Positions 36,000-47,694 are shown, counted from the first letter of the stretch. The stretch is 64,000 nucleotides of DNA from Smallanthus sonchifolius (GCA_023525975.1 CM042025.1:1503001-1567000); one strand, 5' to 3'. Numbers and translations: made by a program. The notes: generated from the sequence alone by a model not told the origin.

Positions 36000-36420
36000 T
36001 TAGTAGGTGCGGAGTGTACACATGTTTGTATTTATTATGATTTTAAGTATTTAGGATCTTTATTGGTTCTTAGGGGCGAAGCCCCTAAGTAATGGGGGTT
36101 CCAAGGGGGTCCGGGGGCAGTGCTCCAGGAGCAAGGTCCAATGGGCGGCAACCCCTGGCTGAGAGTTGAAAATTGTTAAAATTAGTCATCTAGTCTTACT
36201 TGTTCCTACGGAGTAGATTTGGTTATCTAGACCAAATTGGTCATCCGGATAAAAAAGGTACTCCGGAGTAAACTTAGAACAGATAATTTCCAAACGGTTT
36301 TAAATTTAAAAAATAACTGCTTGATAGCAGTTATTGATTCCCAAAAATACATATACGCTGTTTTGGTCGTATATCTGGTTCAATTTTATACTCTTGTTAT
36401 GAAGTTTCTCTGTGTTTTAT
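36000..36420. other. GC-rich insertion, possible LTR scrap
   Basis: GGGGCGAAGCCCC (hairpin) and a G-rich run at 36070-36160 stand out from AT-rich neighbours and are absent from blocks B and C. A perfect inverted repeat AATAACTGC/GCAGTTATT is at 36317-36340. Terminal repeats could not be defined, so the class is open. Confidence 0.35.
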
Positions 36421-36612
36421 CCGATTAAAAAATTTAAGAAAACTATCAAATTGTTTAAATCTAAAATTAATAGAAATGACTTACAAAGAATCCAGAATTC
36501 TATTCGCTCAAAAAGTACGACTATGTCAAACAAATGTGAGAAAAACAATGATTGACTTGCAAAATGTTTAAGCTTTAGAAATAATACACTTCTTAGAGGA
36601 AAGGTTATATTA

Positions 36613-37034
36613 TACACTACGTTAGAAACCCGGTGTATTATACGGTTTGAATAAATACAATGTTATATATACTTAGTAATAAATATTTACATATTATATA
36701 TTTAGGACATATTATGTAGTTTTTTAATACAAATTTTAGAAATGTTATATAGTTATTTTTTAAAAATGTTTTATAAAAAAATGAAAGAAATATTCAATTT
36801 ATAAAATATATTTTATGAACAAACCTATATTTTTAAAATAAAAAACGTTTTATAAAAAGAATTATAGAAATCATTTATATTTAATAGGAGATAGGGGCGG
36901 AAAACAAAAAAAATATAAAAATATTTAAACAAATCTGTATAATTAATAGGATAAAAAGACGGAAAAAAGGGTTAAGATTGGATAAGAGAATGACAAATGT
37001 CACTCCAAAACCTTTATTTATTAAATAGTATAGA
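36613..37034 (-). mobile_element. Short non-autonomous Helitron, empty site known
   Basis: On the minus strand it starts TCTATACTATTTAATAAATA next to a host A and has a 3' hairpin ACCGTATAATACACCGGGT followed by CTAACGTAGTG. Block C at about 50836 reads TTATATTATTTAGTC without it, which fixes both edges and shows no target duplication, as for Helitrons. The 3' CTRR end is not perfect. Confidence 0.7.
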
Positions 37035-37072
37035 TTTAGTCTCAACTTCTTAGAATTATATCAGTGCTTTTC

Positions 37073-37411
37073 GTAAAAGAGGTTGTGGTGTAGTGGTTGA
37101 GTTAAGGCCCGGAGTCCCAAGGGACCGGGATTCGATCCCTGCCATCACCATTAATTTCCGCGGCATCGCAAATGAGGCCTAGCTCTTAGGCTGATGCACC
37201 AGGTTTTTACCCACGCCGATCCAGGGTTCGAGCCTCGGCTCTCGCACAAGACCGGAAGGGGCCGTATTGGGTGGAGTTTTCCTTGAAAGCTCTCCAACTC
37301 TAACGACAAGTGTGCCCAGTTAAGACAACATGTTAGCCAGAGTTGGACGAGTCTCTCCCATATAACGAGGGGTGCGACGTCAAAACATTCAATGTTCGTC
37401 TTTCAGAAAAA
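37073..37411 (+). mobile_element. tRNA-derived SINE (~340 bp) with 15-bp target duplication
   Basis: ATATCAGTGCTTTTC (37058-37072) and ATATTAGTGCTTTTC (37412-37426) flank it. The head GTTGTGGTGTAGTGGTTGAG and GGGATTCGATCCC are boxes A and B; a second box-B-like AGGGTTCGAGCC lies downstream. The tail is TTCAGAAAA. Absent at the matching place in block C. Confidence 0.9.
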
Positions 37412-38246
37412 ATATTAGTGCTTTTCATTGTACAATCATGAGTAACATGTTTGGTATTTTTCAATTAACAAACGTTAAAAAAAACTATTAAGTCATTATT
37501 AAATAACAATTATACCCTTATAACTAAAATTAACAAAAAATATAAATCTCCAAACCTAGCTCACCCTGTTTTCTTCTCCAAACACCTCACTGCCACCGCC
37601 AATGTCGTCGCCTGCCTCTATCCCCACACCTCAGTCTACATCAATGTAAGCAAGGCTAGCTTATTAGAGCCCCTAGCATATTTGTGATAGAATCATAAGT
37701 AAATCACCTTTTGTTAAAAGTTTAAAATTCTTTTTTATTTTATCAATTTGCTAATCCAATTTATTAGAATTACTAATTCTTTTATTTATTTTCTTTTGCA
37801 TATGACGGGCTTTGTTCTCGGTTTTATGTGGGCTCCGATCTTTGATTTTCTAATTAGCTTAAATGGGCCATTGGCCCATGTCCATTGTGTTGCTTCTCCT
37901 ATGTCCTAAGGCCCAATATCACCTCCCTTTTGTGTTCAGCACTCCACTCATAGCAGACATGAAAAAAGATGGCTTCTTGCCCTAGCCGTTGGTTGTATGC
38001 CGCCTCCTTCAAACGGGACTCTGTTGATTGCTCCGATGATTGTAGCTGTGTGATTTCTTTCCCTTTTTGTCTTGGCTCCATCCGCCATTAAAGAGGGGCT
38101 GCTCCATATGGTGTTCTTACGAAGAACAATCTTGAGAGAATCATCACTGTTGCTATTGTTTATTTTTGATTCTGTTTCTTCGTCTTACCTTCTGTAATTT
38201 GGTTTGATTTCGAGTAATAAAATCGTTTGTTTACCATTTTTTGACA

Positions 38247-38260
38247 TGGTATCAGAGCTT
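38247..38260 (+). other. Primer-binding site (initiator-Met tRNA)
   Basis: TGGTATCAGAGCTT directly follows the LTR's terminal CA; it is complementary to the 3' end of initiator-Met tRNA, typical of plant copia elements. Confidence 0.92.
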
Positions 38261-39429
38261 ATGGCTCTTTATTCTTAGTCTTGTCTATTATTTCCGCTGC
38301 TATAGTCTGGTGAAGAAACTGAGGGTCTCGGAACCTCTAGTCTTGCGATGTTCTTTAAATTTTGGTGAAGATTGGTTTGGGCATCGATTTGGGACTGGTG
38401 CGCATATTGTTACACGCTGCTTGTTGTCTGGTATCACTTAGGCACCACTGGTTGGAACACCCTAACTTGCGCACCACTCGGTTAGTTCGTTCCATCTTGT
38501 TTATTTTTTTCTGTTATTTATATTTGGTTTATGAATTGCATATCTGTGTGTGTGAATTTTTTTATGTGTGAGTTGTTGCGAGTTCTTGTGCTTTAAATTT
38601 TCTCTCTTAAATGAAGAAAAAAAGAAAAAAAAAGTTCAAATCTTTTGTTTTTCGTTTACCAAGTTGAAATGTTTGTCTGTTTTATTGTCTCTTAGTTCAA
38701 TCTGTTTGACAAATCCTACGTGTCTTGAATTTAATTTTTAATCATGGTTGCTAGTAGTAATAATCACAAAGTTATTACTCTTCTAAAAACCTTATTATGT
38801 CTTGTGTGATTCAATTTTTTGAAGAATGATAAAAGTTGTCTTGTGTAAGAGATTCTTTGTGAAACGCCCCAAAACCGGGTATGTCTCATAGTTGGCACAA
38901 AACATTACAAACATAGTTCTTAAACCAGAAATTAGAATCTATTACATCGGAAGTCTTTAAATTAAAACATTCATCAAACAATAAAGTAATTCATTGTCTA
39001 AAACATAAACTATCGGAATAGGAAATGTCAGTCTTCAGAGCGGCGACCCGATGTCCATGCTATCCGGCCCTCACGGCTCCTTTACTTTACTTTTGCTTTA
39101 CCTTTACTACCTGTCATGCATACTAAAAGTCAGCTAACGCTGGTGAGTTCTTTTTTTACTTTAAACTATAAAACTTTCTTTTTGGTAGTTTAGTTTTATA
39201 AAAATAAAATTTTAGCTTTACTTTCACTTTCTTTGAAAACACTTTAGCTTTACTTTAAAACTTTGCAACGTGACAATTATAAAACTGTTACGTTATATCT
39301 TTCGCTAAAACTTTACTTTTGAGGTAACCGGTTAATGTGTCCTCCTTTACTCTTTGCCACTTTACATTTAACTCGTACAAGACAAGTGACTATAACATAC
39401 TTTAACTTTCACACATGAATCATTGCCCG

Positions 39430-39625
39430 AGGGCAGGATCCCTTTGCTCGCTGGTAAGACTTTTACTTTGCTGTGCCCACACCTCAAAGTGAGACTTTCT
39501 CGCTTACACCGAAGTGAAGACTTCTTTGCCTGCTTACACCTCAGGGTGAGACTTTCTCGCTTACACCGAAGTGAAGACTCCTTTGCCTGCTCACACCGAG
39601 GTGTGAGACTTCTACTTTGCTTGCA
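39430..39625. repeat. Tandem ~50-bp repeats in LTR
   Basis: GAGACTTTCTCGCTTACACC, GAAGTGAAGACT and CTTTGCCTGCT recur three to four times. Opposing frames through it are artefacts. Confidence 0.8.
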
Positions 39626-40099
39626 TACAGGACTTTTTACTTTGCAACTACAATGCAACTACTATGAACTTATACTATGTCACATAATATAATGTCATTC
39701 AAACACATAATACATACACAAATAACACATAAGCACTGTTAAGCTGCACCGAGATCCAGCTTCTTTGCCATTTTTTACTTTGATTTACTTTCTTGAAATT
39801 ACATTTCAAAGATAGTACTATTCTCTTTAACACTTTAACTTTCTTTTTATAAAAGTAACCTTTTATAAAATACTATACTTTGTCTTTTATTTTATAAAAA
39901 TATATAATTCTTATAAAATATTCTTTAACCTTGAAAACTATCTCTTTAACAGTATGCATGCCAGCCCAAAACTGCTAGGGAAAACGGGCAATAAGAACTC
40001 ACCTGACTTCTACCGGTTCTATCTCACTTAGTAAGGAAACTTTGAGCCAGGTGGAATGCTACAAATCTGTCAAGGGTTACGAATGAAACAGGGTTATAA

Positions 40100-40480
40100 C
40101 CTATAGGTTTCATTCGAAAAACTTTCCGTCCAAAATCTTATTCGATCGAAATATTTTTTGATCGAAATCTTTCTTGATCGAAATCTCTTTTCGACCGAAA
40201 CTAACCTTTTCATTTGAAAAACTTTCCGTCCGAAATCTTATTCGATCGAAATATTTTTCGATCGAAATCTTTCTTGATCGAAATCTCTTTTCGACCGAAA
40301 ACTAACCTGTTAAATATCTTTTAATCATTGACTATTTTGTTCGAAAACAATTGTCCGAAATCTTTTCTATCCAAAATACATGTTGATCGAAATGTCTTGT
40401 TCGAAATATTTTTCGATCGAAATGTCCTGTCCGAAATCTATGGTGTCCACAAATATTTTCCGATCGAAAAGTTCATACAT
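40100..40480. repeat. Array of TTCGATCGAA palindromes in LTR
   Basis: Two ~90-bp direct repeats (from 40113 and 40213) share GAAAAACTTTCCGTCC, then TTCGATCGAAAT and TTGATCGAAATC. More GATCGAAA/TTCGATC words follow to 40470: at least ten near-palindromic sites in 380 bp. Confidence 0.88.
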
Positions 40481-41009
40481 TTCGGACGTTTCGAAGTTTT
40501 CGAACTATTCATAGAGTTTTCGGACGATTCAAGCGTTCTTGGCCAATTTCGTCGTTTTTGATCCAACACTCGATCTTTTTACGTCCAAAACTTGTGTTTA
40601 GCTTCCATGAAGCTAAATACATGCTTTCTAGTCCAATTCCATCCTAAAAATCCCAACTTTATATAAAAACCCACTTTGAAACTCTAAAACCCATTTTCAA
40701 TACAGAAATCGAATCTGAGGTCGAGTTGTTACATGTTATGGCTTGATTCCTTTTTCTTTGGTCTTTTGTAACATGTAGCAACGATCTCGGGCTCAAACGA
40801 GGAGATCAACGAGTGAGCTACGAAAATTTCTCTCTCTACTTTGTCTCTCTAGATTAGTTGGTGAAGATGATGAATGTGGGGGAGAAGAGAGGGTGGCTAG
40901 GGTTTTACCCCTCCCCGTCCCCCTTTTGCGCCACTTGCTCACGCCCACTTATTCTTTCATTATTCCATAAGAGTCATTTATTCTTTATCATAAATTTCGG
41001 GATGTTACA

Positions 41010-43378
41010 AGTCTACTCCCTCTTACAAAAGGTTTCGTCCTCGAAACCTGCTATAAGTTAAATAGGTGCGGGTACGACTCTTTCATTTCTGCTTCGGTTT
41101 CCCAAGTATCTTCTAATCCTTTACGATGCTTCCATTGTACCTTGACTAACTGAATTACTTTGTTTCGTAACCGCTTCTCTTTCTTGTCTAGTATGGCAAC
41201 TGGTTCCTCGATGTAATTGAGGCTATTATCTACCTCGATGTCGTTAAGTGGCACGTGTGCTGATTCATCAACCAGGCACTTACGCAAGTGCGACACATGA
41301 AAGGTCGGGTGAATTCCACTCAACTCATCAGGTAATTCTAACCGTAAGCAACTTCACCAATCCGCGCCATTATCTTGAAAGGTCCGACGAACCTTGGACT
41401 TAACTTCCCTCTCTTTCTGAATCGTATAATCCCCTTCCAGGGGAAACCTTCAATAGTACTTGATCCCCGACATTGAATTCGATCGGTCTTCGCCTCTAAT
41501 CCGCATAGGAATTTTGATGGTCCTGTGATGCTTTCATTCTGGACTTAATCTGGTCAAACTTTTCAGAGGTTGCTGTGACTACCTCTAAACTTCCGAGCTC
41601 TTTCTGTCCTATCTCACCCTAACAGACCATGGTTCAACATTTCCTACCATACAACATCTCGTAAGGCGGCATACCAATAGTGGTGTGGTAACTGTTGTTG
41701 TAGGAGAATTTTGCCAATGGTAGGTGGCTATCCCAACTGCCACCGAAGTCTATAATGCATGCGTGGAGCATATCCTCCAACGTCTGGATGGTTCTTTCCG
41801 ATTGACCATTCGTCTATGGCTGGTAAGCCGTGCTGGTGTTCAACCTTGTACCCATTGACTCGTGAAATCTTTTCCAGAATCTCGATGTAAATCGTGTGTC
41901 TCGGTCAGATACAATCGATATTGGCACGCCAAGACGAGACACAATCTCATTGATAAACACTTCTTCCGGCTTCTCCGATGAATAGGTTTCATGGATTGGT
42001 AAGAAGTGTGCATTCCTCGTCAGATGATCCACTATAACCCAAATTGTGTCATGGCCTTTAGCTGTGCGGGGCAGCTTTGTAATAAAGTCCATGGTGATAT
42101 GCTCCCACTTCCATTCGGGTATTTCCAGAGGCTTGATTTTCCCGTATGGTTTCTGATGCTCTGCTTTAACTTGTATGCAAGTCAGACACTCGCTTACGTA
42201 TTCGGCCACATCATTCTTCATGTTAGGCTACCAATACTCTTTTTTCAAATCCTGGTACATTTTCATGGTTCCTGGGTGGATGGAATATCGAGACTTATGG
42301 GCCTCGTCGAGTACTTTGGCCCTAATCTCTCCTTCCTTCGGTACCCACATGCGACCACATCTGGTCCTCACTCCATGAGTGTTTATTTGTAACTTCATCT
42401 GTTGACCGATCGTTCTTTCTTTCTTTAGGTTCTCTTCCTTTAGTGCTTCTGTCTGTGCTTTTTCTAGCTCTGCCATAAAATCTGGGGTTATCACCAACTG
42501 GTACGCATTCACCCTAATAGGAGAATGAGTCTCATTACGACTTAGGGCATCAACGACCACATTCGCCTTTCCCGGGTGGTATAGGATCTCACAATCATAG
42601 TCTTTCAGCAATTCTAACCACCGCCTTTGTCGCATATTCAGGTCTTTCTGCTCAAAGAAATGCTTCAAGCTCTTGTGATCCGAATAAATTGTGCATTTTA
42701 TCCCGTAAAGGTAATGCCTCCAAATCTTTAACGCGAAGACAACTGCCGCGAGCTCCAAATCATGATTCGGGTAGTTAACTTTGTAAATCTTTAGCTGCTA
42801 TGACGCATACGTGATCACCTTTCCCCTCTGCATCAAAACACACCCTAACCCCTGTCCCGAAGCATCAGAATATACAACAAGGTCCTCGTTACCGTCGGGT
42901 AATGCTAACACTGGGGCTTTGGTCAACTTCTTCCTTAACTCTTCAAATGCTTTAGACTGGGCCTGACCCCATTCGTACTTTACTTCCTTACATGTCAACC
43001 TTGTCAGTGGCGAGGCTATTCTCGAGAAGTCCCAAATGAACCTTCGATAGTAACCTGCCAATCCCATAAAACTCCGAATCTCGGTTGGTGTCTTCGGGAT
43101 TTCCCATTCTTGTACCGCCTCTATCTTAGCCGGGTCAACCATAATGTCGTCTGCATTAATAACGTGACCTAAGAATTGGACTTCCTTAAGCCAGAACGCG
43201 CGTTTGGAGAACTTGGCATACAACTTTTCTTTCTGTAGCGTCTCTAGTACTTCTCGAAGTTAATAAGCATGGTTACCTTCACTCTTCGAATAAACAAGTA
43301 TGTCGTCTATGAATACTATCATTGACCTGTCCAGCATCGGTCTACACACTTGGTTCATCATACTCATGAATGCTGCTC
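41010..43378 (-). pseudogene. pol: Gypsy pol fragment (RT to chromodomain-like tail), broken
   Basis: Minus-strand order: reverse transcriptase from just before the FIDD catalytic motif (about 43300), then KFSKRAFWLKEVQFLGHV, RNase H (VVYSDASGQGLGCVL, about 42860), the ADALSRN motif, integrase HHCC region (HPGTMKMYQDL), core D (MDFITKLP) and D (SDRDTRFTSRFW), and tail FHVSHLRKCL ending EMKESYPHLF at about 41055. Several stops and frame changes separate these pieces (near 43260, 42795, 42225, 41814, 41330). The third integrase acidic residue region and linker (41330-41810) survive only in broken frames. The upstream half of pol was removed by the deletion at about 43378. Confidence 0.9.
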
Positions 43379-43447
43379 GAGCCCACTTATTCTTTCATTA
43401 TTCCATAAGCGCCGTTTATTCTTTATCGTAAATTTCGGGATGTTACA
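43375..43447 (-). mobile_element. Remnant of the nested Gypsy 5' LTR (~70 bp)
   Basis: CCCACTTATTCTTTCATTAT through ATTTCGGGATGTTACA repeats 40943-41009 with four or so changes. It is fused to reverse transcriptase coding sequence; GCCCAC/CTCG at the junction leaves only a few bases of possible microhomology. Confidence 0.9.
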
Positions 43448-43452
43448 CTTTG

Positions 43453-44249
43453 GCAGCCTATTCTTTCTCTTGTTTAAGAGATTCTATGATTTTTATTTTG
43501 TTTAATATCTGGTTTCATTGTGTCTTTCTTGTCTGATATAGCTTATGCTATTCTTATTATTATCAAACTTGTTTCTTGAATCTTGTGATTCAGTATCTTT
43601 TGTGAAGTTGTAAAAGTTTTTGCATGAATCAAATTAGTCTTTATGTTCTTTGCGAGTTTTTTCTTATATTATTCTCGTAAAGTTGTAAAAGTTTTTGATC
43701 ATGTCAAATTAGTCTTTAAGTTCTTCACTGGTCTTGTCTTTCAGTCTTGTCTTTTAGTCATGGTTCTGAATTCTTAAAATGTGTGCATTTTATTTTCATA
43801 ACAGATATGTTTCTGATAGTCTTATAAGAATCTCGTGATTCTTCTTTTCTAAAAGTCGTGTGACTTTTGTCTTATAAAATCTTCTAAACAACACGTGTGA
43901 ATCTATATGGTTAATATATGTATTGAAAGAACTGCATGCTCCTATCTGTCTTACTAATATGTTTACCATGTTTGTTTTTTGAATTGTGGGGTATATTCAA
44001 TATTCAAACATCCTTATATTGTTATCTAATATGTTTCTTTCTTATTGATGGACTTCATGGATTTTGTTTCTTGGCCTGTTTTGAGTTGGGTTGAGAGTTT
44101 AATTTTTCCTGTTACATGGGTTCAAATTTTCTCAAATATCGTGCATTCTCTTTTTAGATTCATTAAAAGGTTTGTTGTCTTCCCTCATGATTCCTCAACT
44201 GATAAATTATCTATGATTGACATGTTCGGATTATCAAATTGAGGGGGGG
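43453..44249 (+). other. Right interior of the copia-type element, non-coding
   Basis: T-rich, with recurring TTCTTGTGATTC, AAAGTTGTAAAAGTTTTTG and TCTTGTCTT words. The longest frame (44045-44242) has no known domain. Consistent with a non-autonomous element. Confidence 0.7.
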
Positions 44250-45119
44250 TGTTAAAAGTTTAAAATTCTTTTTCCTTTTATCAATTTGCTAATCCAATTT
44301 ATTACAATTACTAATTCTTTTATCTATTTTCTTTTGCATATGATGGGCTCTATTCTAGGTTTTATGTGGGCTCCGATATTTGGTTTTCTAATTAGCTTAA
44401 ATGGGCCATTGGCCCATGTTCATTGTGTTGCTGCTCCTGAGTCCAAAGGCCCAATATCACCTCCTTTTTGTGTTCAGCGCTCCACTCATAGCAGACATGA
44501 AAAAAGATGGCTTCTTTCCCTAGCCGCTGGTTGTATGCCGCCTCCTTCAAACAGAACTCCGTTGATTGCTCCAATGATTGCGGCGGTGTGATTTCTTTCC
44601 CTTTTTGTCTTGGCTCCATCCGCTATTAAAGAGGGGCTGCTCCATATGGTGTTCTTACGAAGAACAATCATGAGAGAATCATCACTGTTGCTATTGTTTA
44701 TTTTTTATTCTGTTTCTTCGTCTTACCTTTTGTAATTTGGTTTGATTTCGAGTAATAAAATCGTTTGTTTACCATTTTTTGACACCTTTAAAACACACTT
44801 AGTGTCTCTACTATATTTTCTCAATTCTCCACTCTAATTTAAATTTTTTTGTACTAATTCCTGTGTCAATACGCTTGATTTTGTTGTAACAAAAGAAAAA
44901 ATGAGCCAATTTTTGTAGCTTTCAAGCGGATTTGTTATAATTGGCGAATTTGAAGCCTGTTTTGGTAACGATCCCCTCACCTGCGATGTGAGATGAATCC
45001 AAGGAAGGAGAAGCATGGAAGATATGCAAATCACTATTCATCAGAGCGGGTGGTCTATGGTTGTGACACGAGAGTGACCATATAGGGGTGGGTCCGTTTC
45101 TAGGGTTTTAGTGGAGCCC

Positions 45120-45320
45120 TTTTTTAAGACGAATTTCATAAACAGCTATAAAAGATATGTTTTTAGGCGATTTACATAAACCCCCCCAAAAGATATGTTT
45201 TTTAGGTGGTTTCTTGAAACCGCTCCAAAAGATATGTTTTGAGGCGGTTTGTTTTATATGAAACGGATTTTTTGAATTATTTTCTTTGTCCATTTTTAGG
45301 CGGTTTTCACCTGGACCGCT
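45120..45320. repeat. Short direct/inverted repeats with GCGGTTT motif
   Basis: AAAAGATATGTTTT(T)AGG followed by CG(G)TTT recurs three times at ~57-bp spacing, then CCGCTCCTAAAAACAAAA. GGCGGTTT and ACCGCTCC form inverted pairs, like transposon subterminal motifs. Part of it recurs at 49445-49500. Confidence 0.6.
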
Positions 45321-46250
45321 CCTAAAAACAAAAGTTGACAGCCTCAAAAACATGGTTTCTGTACAAGTGTCACATGTTAGCGTCCAACCATATTTTTGCT
45401 CTCTAATCCTTTTTTCTGCATCATTTTGTTTGTTAATCTCAATATTCATCTCTAAAAATGTATGTTAACACCGATTTAGAAAGCCCTTTATCCTTCTATT
45501 GAAGTCTGAGACTCAAAGCCGTCATATTAAGCGTCCCATTAAGGGAGATTCTTTTTGAGAAATAATACGAAAATCTTCATATCTTTTTTAAGGCGGAATT
45601 ATATTAACAAAACGAAGAACAAACTAGCAGAAGCTCCCTTTCATATCTGATCTGGTGAAAAAACGATTTTATGGTCAACATGTCTTCCAAACACCAAAGT
45701 CATTGTTTAGGATTTAAATGTCTTTTAATCAACGTTGATTTTGATTAGAAGGTTAGTCAATAGTTTTTATTTTGTAATTTTTCTTCCCATTCCTAGGGAA
45801 AGGACTAGTCTAAACTATATACCAATCGTACAAATAATTTGCAACATGATTGTAGCTTGTCTCATCTGTATCCACTGTTTATTGCCTGCAACTTGCAACT
45901 TGCAATATTATGAAAGGGGGATAATAAATCAAAAAAGGAAACCCAAAGGTTTGCATCATATATTTGACCACCTTCCAAGTGATGATAGGTAATCACTAAT
46001 TATATTACAAATATTTGTTTATTGTTGTTAAACACATGTGAAGAAAACAATGATTGACTTTCAACCTTTTGAATAATGTTTAAGCTTTAGGGTTTTTAAC
46101 TTCCCTAACCGCATATTGGAGATAGCAAATTTCTCAAAACAAAACCGAACCACATTGCATGGTAAAACTCGTTTTCGGTTAACCTTGTGGTTTATTTAGA
46201 CAAGCCGACATGTGCTTTAGTTAAAAAAGAAAAAAAGAAAAAAGAAAAAA
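45310..46250. repeat. Duplicated block B
   Basis: Matches block C (49445-51850): ACCGCTCCTAAAAACAAAAG at the left, GTGTCACATGTTAGCGTCCA, GTCTTCCAAACACC, and AACAAAACCGAACCACATTG at the right. B lacks the CACTA insertion at 49501-50167 and about 0.9 kb of C (50825-51730). No gene. Confidence 0.85.
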
Positions 46251-46649
46251 AAACTCCATCCTTGGGTAAGGATTCCCCAAGGACGTTCATGTGGCACTCC
46301 ATTATTATATTATAATTTTAAAAAAAGTTAAAATTACTATATATAATAATACTTGTAACCAAAATATTTATACATTCACATGAACTAATTAATGTATGAC
46401 CAATTGTTACTGGTGATGAACCCCTTCACATCAGAATTAGTATCAAGCTCTTCTCAAACAACACATTGAAGGTAAGTCAAAACAAGAAATACAAGATGGT
46501 ATTAGTGGAAGAACGATAAATTAACTTAAAAAGAAACTACAAGCATATGTAGACTTAATTGACCAACCAGAAAGATAGAATAAATTGGTAGAAGACACAA
46601 GACACTTATGAAGCAATTATGAAGAAGATTGAAGAGTTAAGCACCTAGT
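46251..46649. other. No gene seen
   Basis: AT-rich; may contain further decayed retroelement sequence leading into the Gypsy remnant. Confidence 0.45.
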
Positions 46650-46965
46650 ATAAAGCGACCCAGATAAGCATAGGCATTCCAAGATATTTTAGGTTGGGAT
46701 GATGTTATGGTTCACCTACGCATGGATTAGTTTCTCGCGGGCACTTATAGCAAACTAAGCGAGAGGAAGTACGGCCATTACAAGATAATTTGAAACATCA
46801 CACATAACGCATATGTTGTTGATCTTCCAACACCATGTCCATTCTATTTCCAAGACGTTCAAAGTGGCAGATACACTGCTTACCTTGATAATTCGAGGTT
46901 AAGCTATTCTCAAGTGAGGGGAATGATGTGGAACGGATGCTAGAGTTCGCTAGCAAGTTCGTATA
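46650..46965 (+). pseudogene. Decayed Gypsy pol C-terminal remnant
   Basis: Plus-strand pieces read SERKYGHYKI, NAYVVDLPTP, and DNSRLSYSQVRG, matching the integrase-tail motif KYGP.KV...DNAYVVDLP...NSR.S..Q known from plant Gypsy elements, but with a stop after KII. No LTR could be delimited. Confidence 0.65.
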
Positions 46966-47690
46966 CGGGCTAATTTAGACAATGGCAAACGGATTAGAAA
47001 TGAGCCAACTTAAAACCGGAATAACTTTTGATACTTCTAGAATTATGGAGACTGTACAATATTGATGGAAAATGCCGAAAATTGTGACAAACAATCATAA
47101 CCCTTTTACCCAATCCTCGAGCCTGAATTCCTTCATCTCAACCCCAATTTTGTTGCGGAAAAATTCCCTCAGTTTTGTTGATTATATTTTAATTGTTAAA
47201 ACACATGAATCATTGATTTCATTAATTAACACATTTATCTAGCTAGTATGTCAATTTTGATTTTCCATGATGGGACATTGTCTAAGTTAGAATTTCCTAG
47301 GGATTGATGTAGTTCTGTTGATTAAAACATATATCAACGCTATCTCAAATATCATATTCTTTCTTTCTGGTGTGCTTCCGCTACATGCCAATGGTGAAAT
47401 CATGTAAGAATCATATGGTTTAAAGGTTCCTTTCGACAAAGTTAAGGGTAGAAGAATGTGAACAACAACAGGGATGATGTTTTCCGGCGAGTCACAGTTT
47501 CAGTCAAGGGTTTAGTGAAATAACGAGTAATTGAAGAAAGTTTAAAAATAAAAACTAAAGTAACTCATGTCTATTTTCACATCTTAAATTCAAGTTAAGA
47601 AAACTTAATTATTAATATATTTCATAAACAAAGATTACATTTCCCTGCCATTTATACGTTGAGAATATTACATAATGTCGTTAAAAGTAA
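46966..47690. other. No gene seen
   Basis: AT-rich region downstream of WRKY gene 2 on its coding strand; no supported frame. It would contain the gene's 3' untranslated region close to 47690. Confidence 0.45.
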
Positions 47691-47694
47691 CTAG

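Larger units (their letters stand above)
35738..37711. repeat. Duplicated block A (continues at 44785-45100)
   Basis: From GGAGATTCTTTTT the sequence matches 45542-46080 (block B), 50345-51430 (block C) and weakly 55930-56660 (block D). Shared words include TCTTCCAAACACC, AAACAATGATTGACTT, AATGTTTAAGCTTTAG and TCTACATCAATGTAAGCAAG. Block A is interrupted relative to C by a possible LTR scrap, the short Helitron, a SINE and the copia-type element, after which it resumes at 44785. These are old, diverged duplicates with no gene in them. Confidence 0.8.
38860..41009 (-). mobile_element. 3' LTR of the nested Gypsy (2150 bp)
   Basis: On the minus strand it starts TGTAACATCCCGAAATTTA and ends TTTTGGGGCGTTTCA. 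The first 70 bp match the truncated 5' LTR at 43375-43447 with a few differences. It contains two repeat arrays and a block shared with the LTR at 7964-10556. Confidence 0.9.
38860..43447 (-). mobile_element. Nested Gypsy element, minus strand, 5' half deleted
   Basis: Target duplication CTTTG at 38855-38859 and 43448-43452 defines the insertion inside the copia-type element. In minus orientation it runs: about 70 bp of 5' LTR (43375-43447), then directly the middle of reverse transcriptase, integrase, pol tail, and a full 3' LTR (38860-41009). Most of the 5' LTR, primer site, gag, protease and the N-terminal reverse transcriptase are gone. Pol is also broken by stops. The element is dead. 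Confidence 0.93.
37712..44784 (+). mobile_element. Copia-type non-autonomous LTR element, split by a nested Gypsy
   Basis: LTRs of 535 bp each (37712-38246 and 44250-44784) start TGTTAAAAG and end TTTGACA, with about 95% identity by eye. Target duplication CCTTT lies at 37707-37711 and 44785-44789. A primer-binding site TGGTATCAGAGCTT abuts the first LTR and GAGGGGGGG precedes the second. Without the nested element the interior is only about 1.4 kb and carries no gag, integrase or reverse transcriptase, so it depended on an autonomous partner. Perfect duplication and similar LTRs indicate fairly recent insertion. Confidence 0.93.

Noticed and set aside
39423..39692. Opposing frames of 89 and 96 codons
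   Set aside because: They are products of a ~50-bp tandem array in an LTR.
44045..44591. Frames of 65 and 101 codons in and near the copia-type 3' LTR
   Set aside because: They have no gag or pol motif and extend into LTR sequence.
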